In this document: positions 20,206-33,592 of the stretch, piece by piece
Layout of the letters: every line of letters starts with the position of its first letter
How positions within the stretch are numbered: position 1 is the stretch's first letter
Source of the DNA: Shewanella mesophila
GTDB lineage: Bacteria; Pseudomonadota; Gammaproteobacteria; Enterobacterales; Shewanellaceae
Direction: 5' to 3'
DNA: 64,000 nt
Assembly (NCBI RefSeq): GCF_019457515.1
Contig: NZ_CP080421.1
Location: forward strand, 3,782,001 to 3,846,000
Made by a program: the position numbers and the translations under genes
Notes under the pieces: generated by a model
The model's database searches: none
The model's input: only the letters and a program-made list of their open reading frames with translations
What the model was told of the DNA's origin: nothing

Positions 20206-20524
20206 GGGCTTTTTTCGATAAAAATCGATTTATTTTTTATACCTGATTTAGGCACACTCTTCACACATATTACACACAGAGTTATCCACACTTGAGACTC
20301 TAATTCATTCTCAAAGGTATATACTGGTACTTTCTACGCTGCACTACACAAGCTAAATAAATCCCGTAAATGTTGCCATCTAAACATGCATGAAACCAGT
20401 GAGTACTTAATAACGATTAGCTAGGCCACAATAGAGACTGTTCGACGAGTCATTGCGAGTGGCGACATTCTCCTATTCCTACTAATTAGGAATAGTACCA
20501 ACTAATAATGAGCTGTGATCTAAT

Positions 20525-21043
20525 ATGCGCACCAACCTTAACCCGTATTCCAATTTGAAAACTTATAGTGCCGAAGAGCTTTTAGCTTTATCTAGAGCAG
20601 AAAAAGAACCTCGTAAACGTATGCGATTACTTGCCGTCGCTCTCTTCCTCGAGGGAAATAATCGTACTGATGTCGCCTTGAGGCTCAAAGTTGCCCGCAC
20701 TAGCGTCAACGCTTGGGTAGCTAAGTATCTTGCCAACGGTATCAAAGGGTTGAATGCTAAGAAAAATAAGGGACGTGATAGCTACTTAACCTCAAGTCAA
20801 AAGCAGCAACTCAGTGCCTACATAGAGGAACAATGCCCGAGTGATTCAGGCGGAAGACTGACAGGTGATGCGATCCTAAAATATGTCAAATATCACTTTA
20901 ATGTTGATTACCATCCAAACGCGATTTACAAATTACTGGAACAATTAGGTTTTAGTTGGATAACGAGTCGTTCAAAACATCCTAAGCAATCAATAGAAGT
21001 CCAAGAGGCTTTTAAAAAAGTTCCAACTGGAAACGATCCTTAA
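20525..21043 (+). CDS. IS630-family transposase, N-terminal part
   Basis: 172 residues forming the DNA-binding half. The first helix-turn-helix (NNRTDVALRLKVARTSVNAW) and a winged-helix second domain (IYKLLEQLGFSW) recognise the element ends. The frame runs into an A6 run (21014-21019) after codons for EAF and then stops after about 10 unrelated residues. The catalytic half follows in the +1 frame. Removing one A, or a +1 shift at AAA AAA G, joins them into one protein of about 350 residues, the usual family length. Either programmed frameshifting or an inactivating insertion. Confidence 0.82.
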   Translation: MRTNLNPYSNLKTYSAEELLALSRAEKEPRKRMRLLAVALFLEGNNRTDVALRLKVARTSVNAWVAKYLANGIKGLNAKKNKGRDSYLTSSQKQQLSAYIEEQCPSDSGGRLTGDAILKYVKYHFNVDYHPNAIYKLLEQLGFSWITSRSKHPKQSIEVQEAFKKVPTGNDP

Positions 21044-21056
21044 CATCCCTCGTAGT

Positions 21057-21593
21057 GTGGCGCTTGAGAGAGTTGATATCTGGTTTCAAGATGAGGCCCG
21101 CTTCGGGCAGCAAAACACGACCACACGTTTATGGGCAAGAAAAGGCACTCGTCCTCGCGCTATACGCCAGCAACAGTTCGAATATGCGCATTTCTTTGGC
21201 GCTGTTTGTCCGCAAACAGGCGATACTGAAGCGATAATCGTTCCTTACCTAAGCAAAGACATCATGCGTCAGCATCTATCACTGATCGCACAAAGGACAA
21301 AACCAGGTAGGCATGCCGTTGTTGTCATGGATGGTGCAGGTTGGCATACGGCAGATCTCGCAGATGAATTTAACAACCTTAGCATCATCAAATTACCGCC
21401 ATACTCCCCTGAACTAAATCCGATAGAGCAAGTATGGAGTTGGTTACGGCAGCATCATTTAGCTAATCGCAGCTTTCAAGGATACGAGGATATCGTTGCA
21501 GCCTGCTCTGATGCTTGGAACAACTTCATCAGTGATACGAAAAGAGTGATCTCTTTATGTCGTAGAGAGTGGGCAATAATGACTAAGTATTAA
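21057..21593 (+). CDS. IS630-family transposase, C-terminal catalytic part
   Basis: 178 residues from the first in-frame ATG-like start. The frame is actually open further back, reading KKFQLETILNIPRSVALERV, which continues smoothly from the N-terminal half. All catalytic acidic residues are present: D in WFQDEARFG, D in VVMDGAGWH, and E in PPYSPELNPIEQVW. The catalytic core is thus intact and only the frame is interrupted. No ribosome-binding site suits independent translation. Confidence 0.82.
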   Translation: MALERVDIWFQDEARFGQQNTTTRLWARKGTRPRAIRQQQFEYAHFFGAVCPQTGDTEAIIVPYLSKDIMRQHLSLIAQRTKPGRHAVVVMDGAGWHTADLADEFNNLSIIKLPPYSPELNPIEQVWSWLRQHHLANRSFQGYEDIVAACSDAWNNFISDTKRVISLCRREWAIMTKY

Positions 21594-21665
21594 GATGGAA
21601 TGGTATCACTACGTTCGGACTATTTATTTCCCCATTTTCGAGTCGTCATTTCAAAAGCTGTTAAA

Positions 21666-21699
21666 CGAAAAAATCCCCAACACGAAGTACTGGGGATTT
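21666..21699 (-). terminator. Intrinsic terminator of the upstream rRNA operon
   Basis: Minus strand stem of about 13 pairs (arms around AAATCCCCA at 21671-21679 and its complement at 21691-21699, extended inward by wobble pairs to a TTC loop) followed by TTTTTT. It lies about 28 bases after the 5S gene. Confidence 0.9.
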
Positions 21700-21726
21700 A
21701 TCGACTCTCTTACGAGAAGTATTAGG

Positions 21727-21845
21727 CGCCTGGAAATGACCTACTCTCACATGGGGAGACCCCACACTACCATCGGCGCGATTGCGTTTCACTTCTGAGT
21801 TCGGGATGGGATCAGGTGGTGCCACAATGCTATGGTTTCCAGACA
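21727..21845 (-). rRNA. rrf: 5S ribosomal RNA (upstream operon)
   Basis: Same 119-base sequence as the copy 7,092 bases away (14635-14753). In this operon it is directly followed by the terminator, without a distal tRNA. Confidence 0.95.
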
Positions 21846-21968
21846 AATTTGGAAATTTAGAAAGCTGTTCCCGCCTAAGCAGGAAGTTTTAAAATTGAGT
21901 CACACTAAATCAAGTGGCTGTATTCTTTCGCTAAGTATTCACTTAGTTAGAAACCCTTTTGGGTTGTA

Positions 21969-24861
<2,893 letters not shown>

Positions 24862-25134
24862 ATACAACCCAAATGAGTTTCACAAGGAAACAAACTTTAT
24901 CAAGCGGGTAAGCTTGATGTTGTATCGCAACTAATGGTGTTTACTTTCGCCAAAAGAATACTCATGAATCATCATCCTAATTAAAGGGAATGATTCGGCA
25001 CTTGATTTAAGTGTTTGAGAACTCAATTTTAATTTTCGCGTCAATGCTACAAATAATTACGTACAAGTACGTCATTATCCCTTTCACATTAACACTATCA
25101 GCTTTCCAAATTTTTAAAGAGCGGGCTTAAAAAA

Positions 25135-25165
25135 GCCAAAGATAAATTTTTCATTTATCTTTGGC
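25135..25165 (-). other. Hairpin between tRNA-Ala and 23S
   Basis: A perfect 12-base-pair stem (GCCAAAGATAAA at 25135-25146 with its complement at 25154-25165) and 7-base loop. It lies between the 3' end of tRNA-Ala and the spacer boxA (about 25112-25123), so it is probably an RNA-processing structure in the pre-rRNA. Confidence 0.55.
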
Positions 25166-25188
25166 ATCTCTATCCATGTGCAAGTAAA

Positions 25189-25264
25189 TGGTGGAGCTAT
25201 GCGGGATCGAACCGCAGACCTCCTGCGTGCAAGGCAGGCGCTCTCCCAGCTGAGCTATAGCCCC
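25189..25264 (-). tRNA. tRNA-Ala (anticodon TGC)
   Basis: 76 bases with acceptor GGGGCTA/TAGCTCC (one G-U pair), anticodon TGC in CCTTGCACG, T-loop GGTTCGATCCC, and encoded CCA. It is the second spacer tRNA, in the usual Ile-Ala order of gammaproteobacterial rRNA operons. Confidence 0.97.
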
Positions 25265-25314
25265 ATTTACATGCAGTCAAACAAATATATCGAATGCCAA
25301 ATAATTTTGGCGAA

Positions 25315-25399
25315 GCCAAATCGAGTTTAGTCAAGGTAACTTGTTGCGACGTTTAGTTCACTAAACGAGTAACAAGTTAACGTAGAGTAAACGAAGATT

Positions 25400-25402
<3 letters not shown>
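25315..25402 (-). other. Long imperfect hairpin between the two spacer tRNAs
   Basis: Nested inverted repeats: outer CCAAATC near 25316 with GATTTGG ending at 25402, middle TAACTTGTT (25337-25345) with AACAAGTTA (25371-25379), inner GTTTAGT (25351-25357) with ACTAAAC (25360-25366). The whole intertRNA spacer can fold on itself, likely guiding processing of the two tRNAs. Confidence 0.5.
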
Positions 25403-25476
<74 letters not shown>

Positions 25477-25602
25477 ATTCTTTTTGGTTATTTAATTCTA
25501 ACTGAATCAAATCCCTCAAAAATTATCTTTCGATATTTTGCTCTTTCTTTCTATCAAGTAATCTGTGTGAACACTCAACAAACATTAAGTTAGTCGTATA
25601 GG

Positions 25603-27145
<1,543 letters not shown>

Positions 27146-27349
27146 AAGTTTTGTTGAAGCATAAGCTTCGGCTCAATGAATTCTGATTCCACATTAAAGA
27201 CTCGGAAGAATCTCTAACATGTTGTACATATTGCTATGAACACTCATCTTACATTGAGTAAAATTTTTGATTGCTTTACATCCGAAGACAGAAAAGCAAT
27301 TTCGAATAACTCAACACCTGTGAGTGTCCACACAGATTACTTGATAAAT

Positions 27350-27361
27350 TGTTAAAGAGCG
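27350..27361 (-). promoter_or_regulatory. boxA antitermination site in the rRNA leader (upstream operon)
   Basis: Minus strand CGCTCTTTAACA followed by AATTTATCA, even closer to the E. coli rrn leader than the other copy. A CTGTGTGGACACTC boxC motif follows. Confidence 0.85.
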
Positions 27362-27400
27362 TTAGCACATCTCGGTAGTTCCAAGTGGCTAGGGCTGCGT

Positions 27401-27428
27401 ATTCTACGCATTCCCCTGGTCGCGTCAA
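27401..27428 (-). promoter_or_regulatory. rRNA P2 promoter (upstream operon)
   Basis: Minus strand -35 TTGACG (27423-27428), -10 TAGAAT (27401-27406), 16-base spacing. The same boxes as in the other operon occur in a partly different flank. Confidence 0.8.
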
Positions 27429-27555
27429 GCAGTTTTTGAAAACTTTTTGATGCGGCACTTTTCAGTGCCTGACCACCTTGTTAGCGAGGTTTATTAACCT
27501 TGCTACTTAGTGTTTCGACTTGTCTCTGCGAGCTTTGCCGTGTCAGTGGATGCGC

Positions 27556-27583
27556 ATTATAGGCAGTTCTCGGATGGGCGCAA
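27556..27583 (-). promoter_or_regulatory. rRNA P1 promoter (upstream operon)
   Basis: Minus strand -35 TTGCGC (27578-27583), -10 TATAAT (27556-27561), 16-base spacing, GCGC discriminator and A/T-rich upstream tract. About 40 bases around it are shared with the other operon's P1. Confidence 0.85.
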
Positions 27584-27802
27584 GCGCTTTTTTAATAAAA
27601 ATCAGAATTTTTTCGATCTTTAAAGATAGCCACACCATACACACTATTTACCCCCAAGCTTATCCACAAAATCCTCGGGATTGCGCAATATAACAGCTAT
27701 AGCAGCCTTTACTTATTAGCCCTTACCTCTTGTCTATACGGGTAGCGATTTACTTCAAAGCGTTTAGCCTTATCTGAAATGCCGCACCTTGTTGATCGCA
27801 TA

Positions 27803-27818
27803 ATACCAATCAGTATAA
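27803..27818 (+). repeat. 16-base motif, left member of an inverted pair
   Basis: ATACCAATCAGTATAA here is repeated in exact inverted form at 28222-28237. The pair encloses 403 bases that include the 7-base tandem repeat. No gene is convincing between them. Confidence 0.7.
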
Positions 27819-27959
27819 AGATGTGATCGCTCAGCGAGAATTTAGAACTAAAGTTTAGCGCTTATGAGGCAAGCCCCTTAATTGCTCCTCGCCTCTAGCA
27901 TCCTCGGTAATTGCTCCATGCATTACCCTACCTCCTAAATCCCTTCAGTTGTGCTTCGC

Positions 27960-28036
27960 CCTATGTCCTATGTCCTATGTCCTATGTCCTATGTCCTATG
28001 TCCTATGTCCTATGTCCTATGTCCTATGTCCTATGT
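27960..28036 (+). repeat. Tandem repeat, 11 perfect copies of CCTATGT
   Basis: The 7-base unit CCTATGT is repeated 11 times without a change (77 bases), followed by a partial unit. It lies between the rRNA P1 promoter and secA. An open frame of 77 codons runs across it, but its composition (repeating YVLCPMS) is a by-product of the repeat and it has no ribosome-binding site. Perfect arrays of this kind change length by slippage. Confidence 0.95.
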
Positions 28037-28221
28037 CCATATAGTCGTGCATTAAGGGCATTCACAACATCAGACCTCCAGGGATGGAGGGAATGTCTTA
28101 AGTATGTCGGGAACATGCAAGACCCTGTTGATTGCAACGAATGAAGAGCATAGTTGTTCTAGGGTCAAACTCGTTAACACAGCATCAAAAGTGCCAAAAA
28201 CACGCTGAGTAGATCACTTTC

Positions 28222-28237
28222 TTATACTGATTGGTAT
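28222..28237 (-). repeat. 16-base motif, right member of an inverted pair
   Basis: Exact reverse complement of 27803-27818. It lies 28 bases before the secA terminator hairpin. Confidence 0.7.
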
Positions 28238-28264
28238 AATTTGCATTGCTTGATAGATGAATGC

Positions 28265-28293
28265 AAAAAAGCCATCCGATTGGATGGCTTTTT
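28265..28293. terminator. secA terminator, bidirectional form
   Basis: A stem of AAAAAGCCATCC (28266-28277) with its complement (28282-28293) and a 4-base loop gives a T-tract on either strand. It lies about 30 bases after the secA stop. Confidence 0.9.
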
Positions 28294-28321
28294 ATCATTG
28301 CTACTCGTTACTCACTGACTA

Positions 28322-31045
28322 TTAGCTAAGTTTACCGTGGCATTGCTTGTACTTTCGTCCGGAACCACATGGGCATGGATCATTACGGCCAACCTTCTCT
28401 CCTTCACGCACAACAGGTTGTGTCGCGGCAAGGGCTTGGGCTTCTTCGGCACCGACTAATGCTTCGGCTGCTGCATGTTGATAATCAAGACGTATCTTAG
28501 CCTCTTCTTGGCGACGACGCTCTTCCATCTCTTCAACATCAGACTGAGCCTGAACCTGTACCTTTGACAATACACTAATGACATCATGCTTTAGGGTATC
28601 GAGCATTTGTTGGAAGAGCTCAAACGACTCACGCTTATACTCTTGCTTAGGATTCTTCTGCGCATAGCCGCGTAAGTGAATACCTTGACGCAGATGATCC
28701 ATCGCAGCCAAGTGCTCCTTCCAGAGACCATCGAGTGTCTGCAACATCACAGCTTTTTCAAACTGACGCAGCACTTGGGCACCGACCATCTCTTCTTTCG
28801 CTTTATATGATTTAACCCATATATCAACTATACGCTCACGAAGGGTCTCTTCATGGAGGTCTTCTTCTTTATCTAACCATTCTTGAACAGGCATCTTTAA
28901 TGCGTACTCTTGCTCAAGACGAGTTTCTAAACCAGCGATATCCCATAACTCTTCGACAGACTGAGGCGGAACATATTGATCCACTAATGCATTAACAACA
29001 TCGGCTTGGATATTAACGATAGTATCTTGAATGCTTTCGGCATCCATAAGTTCGTTACGCTGAGCGTAAACGACCTGGCGTTGATCATTAGCTACGTCAT
29101 CGAATTCAAGTAATTGCTTACGAATATCGAAGTTACGCGCTTCTACTTTACGTTGTGCATTTTCAATGGCGCGGGAAACCCAAGGATGCTCAATCGCTTC
29201 ACCTTTCTCCATACCTAGCTTCTTCATCATAGAAGAGACGCGATCTGAAGCGAAGATGCGCATCAAGCTATCTTCCATAGACAGGTAAAAACGTGAAGAA
29301 CCCGCATCACCCTGACGGCCTGAACGACCACGTAGCTGGTTATCGATACGACGAGATTCGTGACGTTCGGTACCGAGAATATGCAAACCACCTGCGGCAA
29401 CGACTTCGTCATGACGAATTTGCCAATCAGCCTTGATCTTGGCTTTTTGCTCTGCAGTAGGATTATCGAGTTGTTCAATCTCCATATTCCAGTTACCACC
29501 GAGCACGATATCCGTACCACGACCCGCCATATTGGTTGCAATGGTTACCGCACCAATACGACCCGCTTGTGCCACGATTTCCGCTTCACGTTCATGGAAC
29601 TTAGCATTAAGTACTTCATGGGGGATCTTAGCTTTCTTTAATAGACTATTAAGCAGTTCAGATTGCTCAATAGACACGGTACCGACAAGTACAGGCTGAC
29701 CACGTTCACGACACCCGATAATATCTTTGATAATGGCGTCGTATTTCTCTTCAGCTGTTAGGTAAACCAAGTCCGCATTATCTTTACGCACCATTGGGCG
29801 GTTGGTTGGGATAACGACAGTGTCTAGGCCATAGATATGCTGGAACTCAAACGCTTCAGTATCGGCAGTACCTGTCATACCCGCGAGCTTTTCGTACTGA
29901 CGGAAGAAGTTCTGGAAAGTGATCGATGCCAAGGTCTGGTTTTCATTTTGGATATGAACCCCTTCTTTAGCTTCGACGGCTTGATGCAAGCCTTCCGACC
30001 AACGACGACCAGGCATAGTACGACCTGTATGCTCATCGACAATGATCACTTCGTTGTCCTGCACAATATAGTCAACATCTTTTTCGAAAAGCGTGTGTGC
30101 ACGCAACGCTGCATTAACATGGTGCAGTAATGAGATATTTGCAGCAGAATAGAGTGAGTCACCTTCGGCTAACATGCCGCGCTCAGTCAATAACACTTCG
30201 ACTTTCTCTTGACCACGTTCGGTCATATGAACTTGCTTGGCTTTCTCGTCAACCGAGTAATCACCTTCACCTATCTCTTCCTCTGTATCCTCTTTCTCTT
30301 GACGGATCAGATGAGGGATAAGCGTGTTGATCTTTATGTAAAGCTCAGAACTGTCTTCGGCGGCTCCCGAAATAATAAGCGGCGTACGAGCTTCATCGAT
30401 AAGAATAGAATCGACCTCATCTATCAATGCGTAGTGAAGTGGTCGTTGTACACGTTCAGCCGGCGAAAACGCCATGTTGTCACGTAGGTAATCGAAACCA
30501 AACTCATTGTTAGTACCATAGGTAATATCAGAGTCGTAAGCCATTTTCTTTTCGGCTTGCCCTAAACCTGCAACGTTAATACCGACCGTCATGCCAAGAA
30601 ATTCAAACAGTGGGCGGTTATTTTCAGCATCGCGGCGCGCGAGATAATCGTTCACTGTAATGACGTGAACCCCTTTGCCAGTTAGGGCATTAAGGTATGC
30701 TGGTAGCGTTGCAGTTAATGTCTTACCTTCACCAGTACGCATCTCTGCAATACGGTTACTATCGAGCACCATACCACCAAGTAGCTGTACATCAAAATGA
30801 CGCATCTCGAATACACGCTTAGATGCTTCACGAACCACTGCGAATGCTTCAGGCATAACATCGTCTAGTGACTGACCTGATTCTATGCGACCTTTAAACT
30901 CAGCCGTTTTCGCTTTTAACTCCTCATCTGAGAGCTTCTCATAGTCAGTCTCAAGAGCGTTAATCTTAGTGACAATCTTACCGAGTGTTTTAAGGGTGCG
31001 ATCGTTACGACTACCAAATATTTTTGTCAGTAATTTACCAAACAT
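28322..31045 (-). CDS. secA: Preprotein translocase ATPase SecA
   Basis: 907 residues from ATG 31045, aligned with the E. coli start ([19 protein letters not shown]). A GTG 9 bases upstream is less likely. SecA is the motor that drives unfolded preproteins through SecYEG at the inner membrane. Visible features are Walker [10 protein letters not shown] (Lys 108), DEVD in the first motor domain, the VDY/preprotein-binding region, [14 protein letters not shown] and [10 protein letters not shown] of motor 2, and a linker. The C-terminal zinc module is [16 protein letters not shown], which binds SecB and phospholipid. Length fits E. coli SecA (901). The M23 peptidase gene lies 60 bases upstream in the same direction. 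There is no secM, so the SecM-arrest control known from E. coli is not evident here. Confidence 0.98.
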   Translation of the reverse strand: MFGKLLTKIFGSRNDRTLKTLGKIVTKINALETDYEKLSDEELKAKTAEFKGRIESGQSLDDVMPEAFAVVREASKRVFEMRHFDVQLLGGMVLDSNRIAEMRTGEGKTLTATLPAYLNALTGKGVHVITVNDYLARRDAENNRPLFEFLGMTVGINVAGLGQAEKKMAYDSDITYGTNNEFGFDYLRDNMAFSPAERVQRPLHYALIDEVDSILIDEARTPLIISGAAEDSSELYIKINTLIPHLIRQEKEDTEEEIGEGDYSVDEKAKQVHMTERGQEKVEVLLTERGMLAEGDSLYSAANISLLHHVNAALRAHTLFEKDVDYIVQDNEVIIVDEHTGRTMPGRRWSEGLHQAVEAKEGVHIQNENQTLASITFQNFFRQYEKLAGMTGTADTEAFEFQHIYGLDTVVIPTNRPMVRKDNADLVYLTAEEKYDAIIKDIIGCRERGQPVLVGTVSIEQSELLNSLLKKAKIPHEVLNAKFHEREAEIVAQAGRIGAVTIATNMAGRGTDIVLGGNWNMEIEQLDNPTAEQKAKIKADWQIRHDEVVAAGGLHILGTERHESRRIDNQLRGRSGRQGDAGSSRFYLSMEDSLMRIFASDRVSSMMKKLGMEKGEAIEHPWVSRAIENAQRKVEARNFDIRKQLLEFDDVANDQRQVVYAQRNELMDAESIQDTIVNIQADVVNALVDQYVPPQSVEELWDIAGLETRLEQEYALKMPVQEWLDKEEDLHEETLRERIVDIWVKSYKAKEEMVGAQVLRQFEKAVMLQTLDGLWKEHLAAMDHLRQGIHLRGYAQKNPKQEYKRESFELFQQMLDTLKHDVISVLSKVQVQAQSDVEEMEERRRQEEAKIRLDYQHAAAEALVGAEEAQALAATQPVVREGEKVGRNDPCPCGSGRKYKQCHGKLS

Positions 31046-31105
31046 CTGAACCACTTTTTATGTTATTGGCTAACTCACTAAAGAGTCTAAAAGCCTATTT
31101 TAAGT

Positions 31106-32005
31106 TTAACCTGCCTTACGGTAGACATATTTTTTTGGGTCTATCTGCTGTCCACTACGCAAAACTTCGTAATGCACATGCGGACCAGTCGAACGACCTG
31201 TGCTTCCCATTTTGGCAATACTCTCGCCTTTTGCGACCACATCACCTATAGCTACCGACAAAGACTTATTGTGTCCATAACGAGTACGTAGACCATTACC
31301 ATGATCAATTTCAACCAACTCGCCATATCCAAACATATTGCCTGACCAAGTCACGACACCACCAGCGGTAGCCACAACATCGGTCCCCTCTTTCCCAGCA
31401 AAGTCGATACCTTTATGCATCGTTCTTCTACCGTTAAAAGGATCATTACGTAAACCATAGGGGGAAGATAACCAACCTTTCTGGATGGGACGCCCCGATA
31501 TATAACGCTCATCATCTATATGGAGATTAGATGTCACTGTTTCAAGTAGTGATAATTGAACATTATTGTTATCTATTCGTGACACTAGCCTATCCATATC
31601 TTGAATAAGCTGATCGAGTTCGATATTGCTGCCCAGTTCACTCAGGCCGCCAACACCGACTTCAGAAGAGAAATCGAATTGATCTTCGAGTTTGTAATCT
31701 TTAGCAACTTGCTGACCAAGCGCCTCTAAACGAGCCACTTTCGCTTGCATACGGGCGACATGAGTCACCAACATTGCCAATTGGGATTCGGTAGCACCTT
31801 TTAACTCTATGAGTTGATGCTTTTGATCTTCGCGCGCAACACGCTCGTTATCCACGCTCGTTTGTTGCTGCTCAAGTTGTTTTGCATTCTGTTGATAAAT
31901 CCCTGTTCCTGCTGCAATTAGCAAGACGGGGAGTAACAACCAACGCTTTCCTGGTTGCCAGCGCGTGGCACCATTTCGACCCTGAATAAAAACTGTTACA
32001 CTCAT
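31106..32005 (-). CDS. M23-family (LytM-type) metallopeptidase, membrane-anchored
   Basis: 299 residues. An N-terminal membrane helix (about 22-38) is followed by a periplasmic coiled coil (about 40-110, rich in Q, E, L). The C-terminal LytM domain has zinc ligands in MHKGIDFAG (H, D) and HVHYEV (H), plus the GYGELVEIDHGNGLRTRYGH core, so it should be an active endopeptidase cutting peptidoglycan peptides. The position between lpxC and secA, where E. coli has secM, is common in related marine genera. It starts 27 bases from the divergent dciA start and probably shares a transcript with secA. Its exact wall role is not known. Confidence 0.88.
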   Translation of the reverse strand: MSVTVFIQGRNGATRWQPGKRWLLLPVLLIAAGTGIYQQNAKQLEQQQTSVDNERVAREDQKHQLIELKGATESQLAMLVTHVARMQAKVARLEALGQQVAKDYKLEDQFDFSSEVGVGGLSELGSNIELDQLIQDMDRLVSRIDNNNVQLSLLETVTSNLHIDDERYISGRPIQKGWLSSPYGLRNDPFNGRRTMHKGIDFAGKEGTDVVATAGGVVTWSGNMFGYGELVEIDHGNGLRTRYGHNKSLSVAIGDVVAKGESIAKMGSTGRSTGPHVHYEVLRSGQQIDPKKYVYRKAG

Positions 32006-32032
32006 AGCCTAATTAAGCCATTTTATTATGTT

Positions 32033-32485
32033 ATGAAAAAGCCCCCGCAGGATCTCAGTCAGCTACTACATCAGCAAGGTCAATTACCTTCCATTGCTGA
32101 AAAAGCAGAACTATTACTTCACTTGGATCACTATGTGAAACAGGTGATGACTGGTCCTGTCACGGAACATCTTAAAGTTGCCAATTTCCGTCAAGGTGTG
32201 CTCGTTATCGAAACCACCACTGCGGCATGGGCTGCACGAATTAACTTTCAAAAGCCCAAAATGTTACAACAGTTACAAGTCGAAACGCTTCCCATGCTGT
32301 CCGCTATTGAGGTTAAAGTCAACCCAGGCCTAAATATGTATGCAACAAAATCAAAGCCGGCTCACAACCAAATAAGCGAAACTGCAGCGGCCCATATACA
32401 GGCGCTTGCAGACCATACAGAAGGTTCTTTAGGACAAAAACTAAAACGGCTGGCTGCTTTAGCCAGCCGTTCAAGGCAATCCTAA
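32033..32485 (+). CDS. dciA: DciA-type DnaB helicase loader (DUF721)
   Basis: 150 residues from ATG 32033. A TTG or earlier start would overlap the divergent peptidase gene. The N-terminal DUF721 domain (LSQLLHQQGQL, and the KH-like segment LKVANFRQGVLVIETTTAAWAARINFQKPKMLQ) is followed by a flexible basic tail. DciA replaces DnaC as the ancestral loader of the replicative helicase in most bacteria. It is read on the opposite strand to all neighbouring genes, and its stop comes 7 bases from the lpxC stop. The last 40 bases of its coding region contain the hairpin that appears to terminate lpxC. No strong ribosome-binding site is visible. Confidence 0.82.
   Translation: MKKPPQDLSQLLHQQGQLPSIAEKAELLLHLDHYVKQVMTGPVTEHLKVANFRQGVLVIETTTAAWAARINFQKPKMLQQLQVETLPMLSAIEVKVNPGLNMYATKSKPAHNQISETAAAHIQALADHTEGSLGQKLKRLAALASRSRQS
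32441..32471 (-). terminator. lpxC terminator inside the dciA 3' coding end
   Basis: Minus strand stem of 11 pairs (arms 32445-32455 and 32461-32471) with a 5-base loop, followed by TTTTAGTTTTTG. It lies 22 bases beyond the lpxC stop, but within the codons for the last residues of dciA (RLAALASRS). Confidence 0.78.
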
Positions 32486-32492
32486 TACTGAA

Positions 32493-33413
32493 TTAGGCGA
32501 AAGTGGCACCGGTAGGCACTGCGAAGCTCACTGGAGCCTCCTCTTCTTTCTCGAAACTCACTAACTCCCAAGCACCTTGCTCGGCTAACAGGGCACGAAC
32601 CAGCTGATTGTTCAGCGCATGCCCAGTCTTAAACGCACGGAATTCACCGACGATAGCATGACCGGCAACATAGAGATCACCGAACGCATCGAGAATTTTG
32701 TGCTTAACAAACTCGTCCTCATAACGCAGACCATCGGGGTTGAGGACGCGATATTCATCAAGCACAACGGCGTTTTCCATACTGCCACCTAATGCTAGGT
32801 TGTTTGCTCGTAGATATTCAATATCACGCATAAAACCAAAGGTTCTTGCACGACTGATATCACGAACAAATGCAGACGATGAAAAATCCATCACCATATG
32901 CTGCTGACTTCTGGCGATTTCAGGATGATTAAAATCGATAGCAAAATCGACTCTAAACCCTTTAAATGGACGTAACTCTGCCCACTTGTCACCATCTTCA
33001 ACACGCACAGGGCGCTTAATTCTTAGATATTTTTTTGCTGCCGCTTGCTCTTGAATGCCAACTGATTGCAGTAAGAAAACCCATGGACTAGCACTGCCAT
33101 CCATGATCGGAATTTCAGGCGCATCGACTTCGATAACTGCATTGTCGATCCCTAAACCCGCTAAAGCAGCAAATAGATGTTCAATCGTAGAAATACGAAC
33201 ACCATCGTCATTTACAAGCGCCGTACACATGGTCGTTTCACGAACTTGATCCGCTTTCGCTGCGATCGCAACATTAGGGGTTAAGTCAGTACGAACCAAT
33301 ACGATCCCCGTATTAACTGGCGCGGGTTTGATCGTCAAAGTCACCTTGTTACCGGAATGCAATCCGACACCAGTGGTCTTAACCATTTCTCTAACAGTTC
33401 TTTGAAAAATCAT
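32493..33413 (-). CDS. lpxC: UDP-3-O-acyl-N-acetylglucosamine deacetylase
   Basis: 306 residues, one more than E. coli. This zinc enzyme performs the committed step of lipid A synthesis in the cytoplasm. Visible features are the start [21 protein letters not shown], the zinc-ligand regions [10 protein letters not shown] and [11 protein letters not shown], and the catalytic-His segment FKTGHALNN. It is the last gene of the dcw block, 179 bases after ftsZ, with a promoter candidate in that gap. It ends against the convergent dciA. In E. coli LpxC is controlled by proteolysis through its C-terminal tail; the tail here ([10 protein letters not shown]) is similarly hydrophobic. Confidence 0.98.
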   Translation of the reverse strand: MIFQRTVREMVKTTGVGLHSGNKVTLTIKPAPVNTGIVLVRTDLTPNVAIAAKADQVRETTMCTALVNDDGVRISTIEHLFAALAGLGIDNAVIEVDAPEIPIMDGSASPWVFLLQSVGIQEQAAAKKYLRIKRPVRVEDGDKWAELRPFKGFRVDFAIDFNHPEIARSQQHMVMDFSSSAFVRDISRARTFGFMRDIEYLRANNLALGGSMENAVVLDEYRVLNPDGLRYEDEFVKHKILDAFGDLYVAGHAIVGEFRAFKTGHALNNQLVRALLAEQGAWELVSFEKEEEAPVSFAVPTGATFA

Positions 33414-33493
33414 GTATTTACCCGTTATATCTCAACAAAAAGCATACTATTTTGGCACAACAAAGCAGCGCACAAAAGCGCGGCAGGTCGGAC

Positions 33494-33522
33494 ATGCTAG
33501 CATATCTTTGCCAATTAACCAA
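33494..33522 (-). promoter_or_regulatory. Candidate lpxC promoter
   Basis: Minus strand -35-like TTGGTT (33517-33522) and -10 TAGCAT (33494-33499), 17-base spacing, 80 bases before the lpxC ATG. E. coli lpxC likewise has its own promoter behind ftsZ. Confidence 0.4.
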
Positions 33523-33592
33523 AATTTAGCGTCTAAATGACTTACGCGCTAATTTTAACCATCGCAATCGCTAACAATGTCTAACGACCCAA

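Larger units (their letters stand above)
20495..21607 (+). mobile_element. IS630-family insertion sequence
   Basis: About 1.1 kb holding an IS630-type DDE transposase in two frames. The ends are estimated. The left begins at GTACCA after a TA dinucleotide (20493-20494), and the right ends at TGGTATC, giving only a short matching end (TACCA plus scattered bases). Target duplication of TA is therefore not proven. It sits between the terminator of the upstream rRNA operon and the promoter of the downstream one, transcribed against both. A hairpin with arms CTATTCCTA and TAGGAATAG (20473-20495) borders the left end. Confidence 0.8.

Noticed and set aside
20473-20495. Left-border hairpin as the terminal inverted repeat of the IS
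   Set aside because: Its arms pair with each other and have no counterpart at the right end.
27960-28036. CRISPR array
   Set aside because: The units are 7 bases, contiguous and without spacers, and no cas gene is present anywhere in the window.
27911-28144. 77-codon frame across the 7-base tandem repeat
   Set aside because: No ribosome-binding site; the central residues are only the repeat translated, and flanks show no domain.
28322-32005. SecM-type arrest control of secA
   Set aside because: The gene upstream of secA is an M23 peptidase with full zinc ligands; no arrest peptide is visible at its end.
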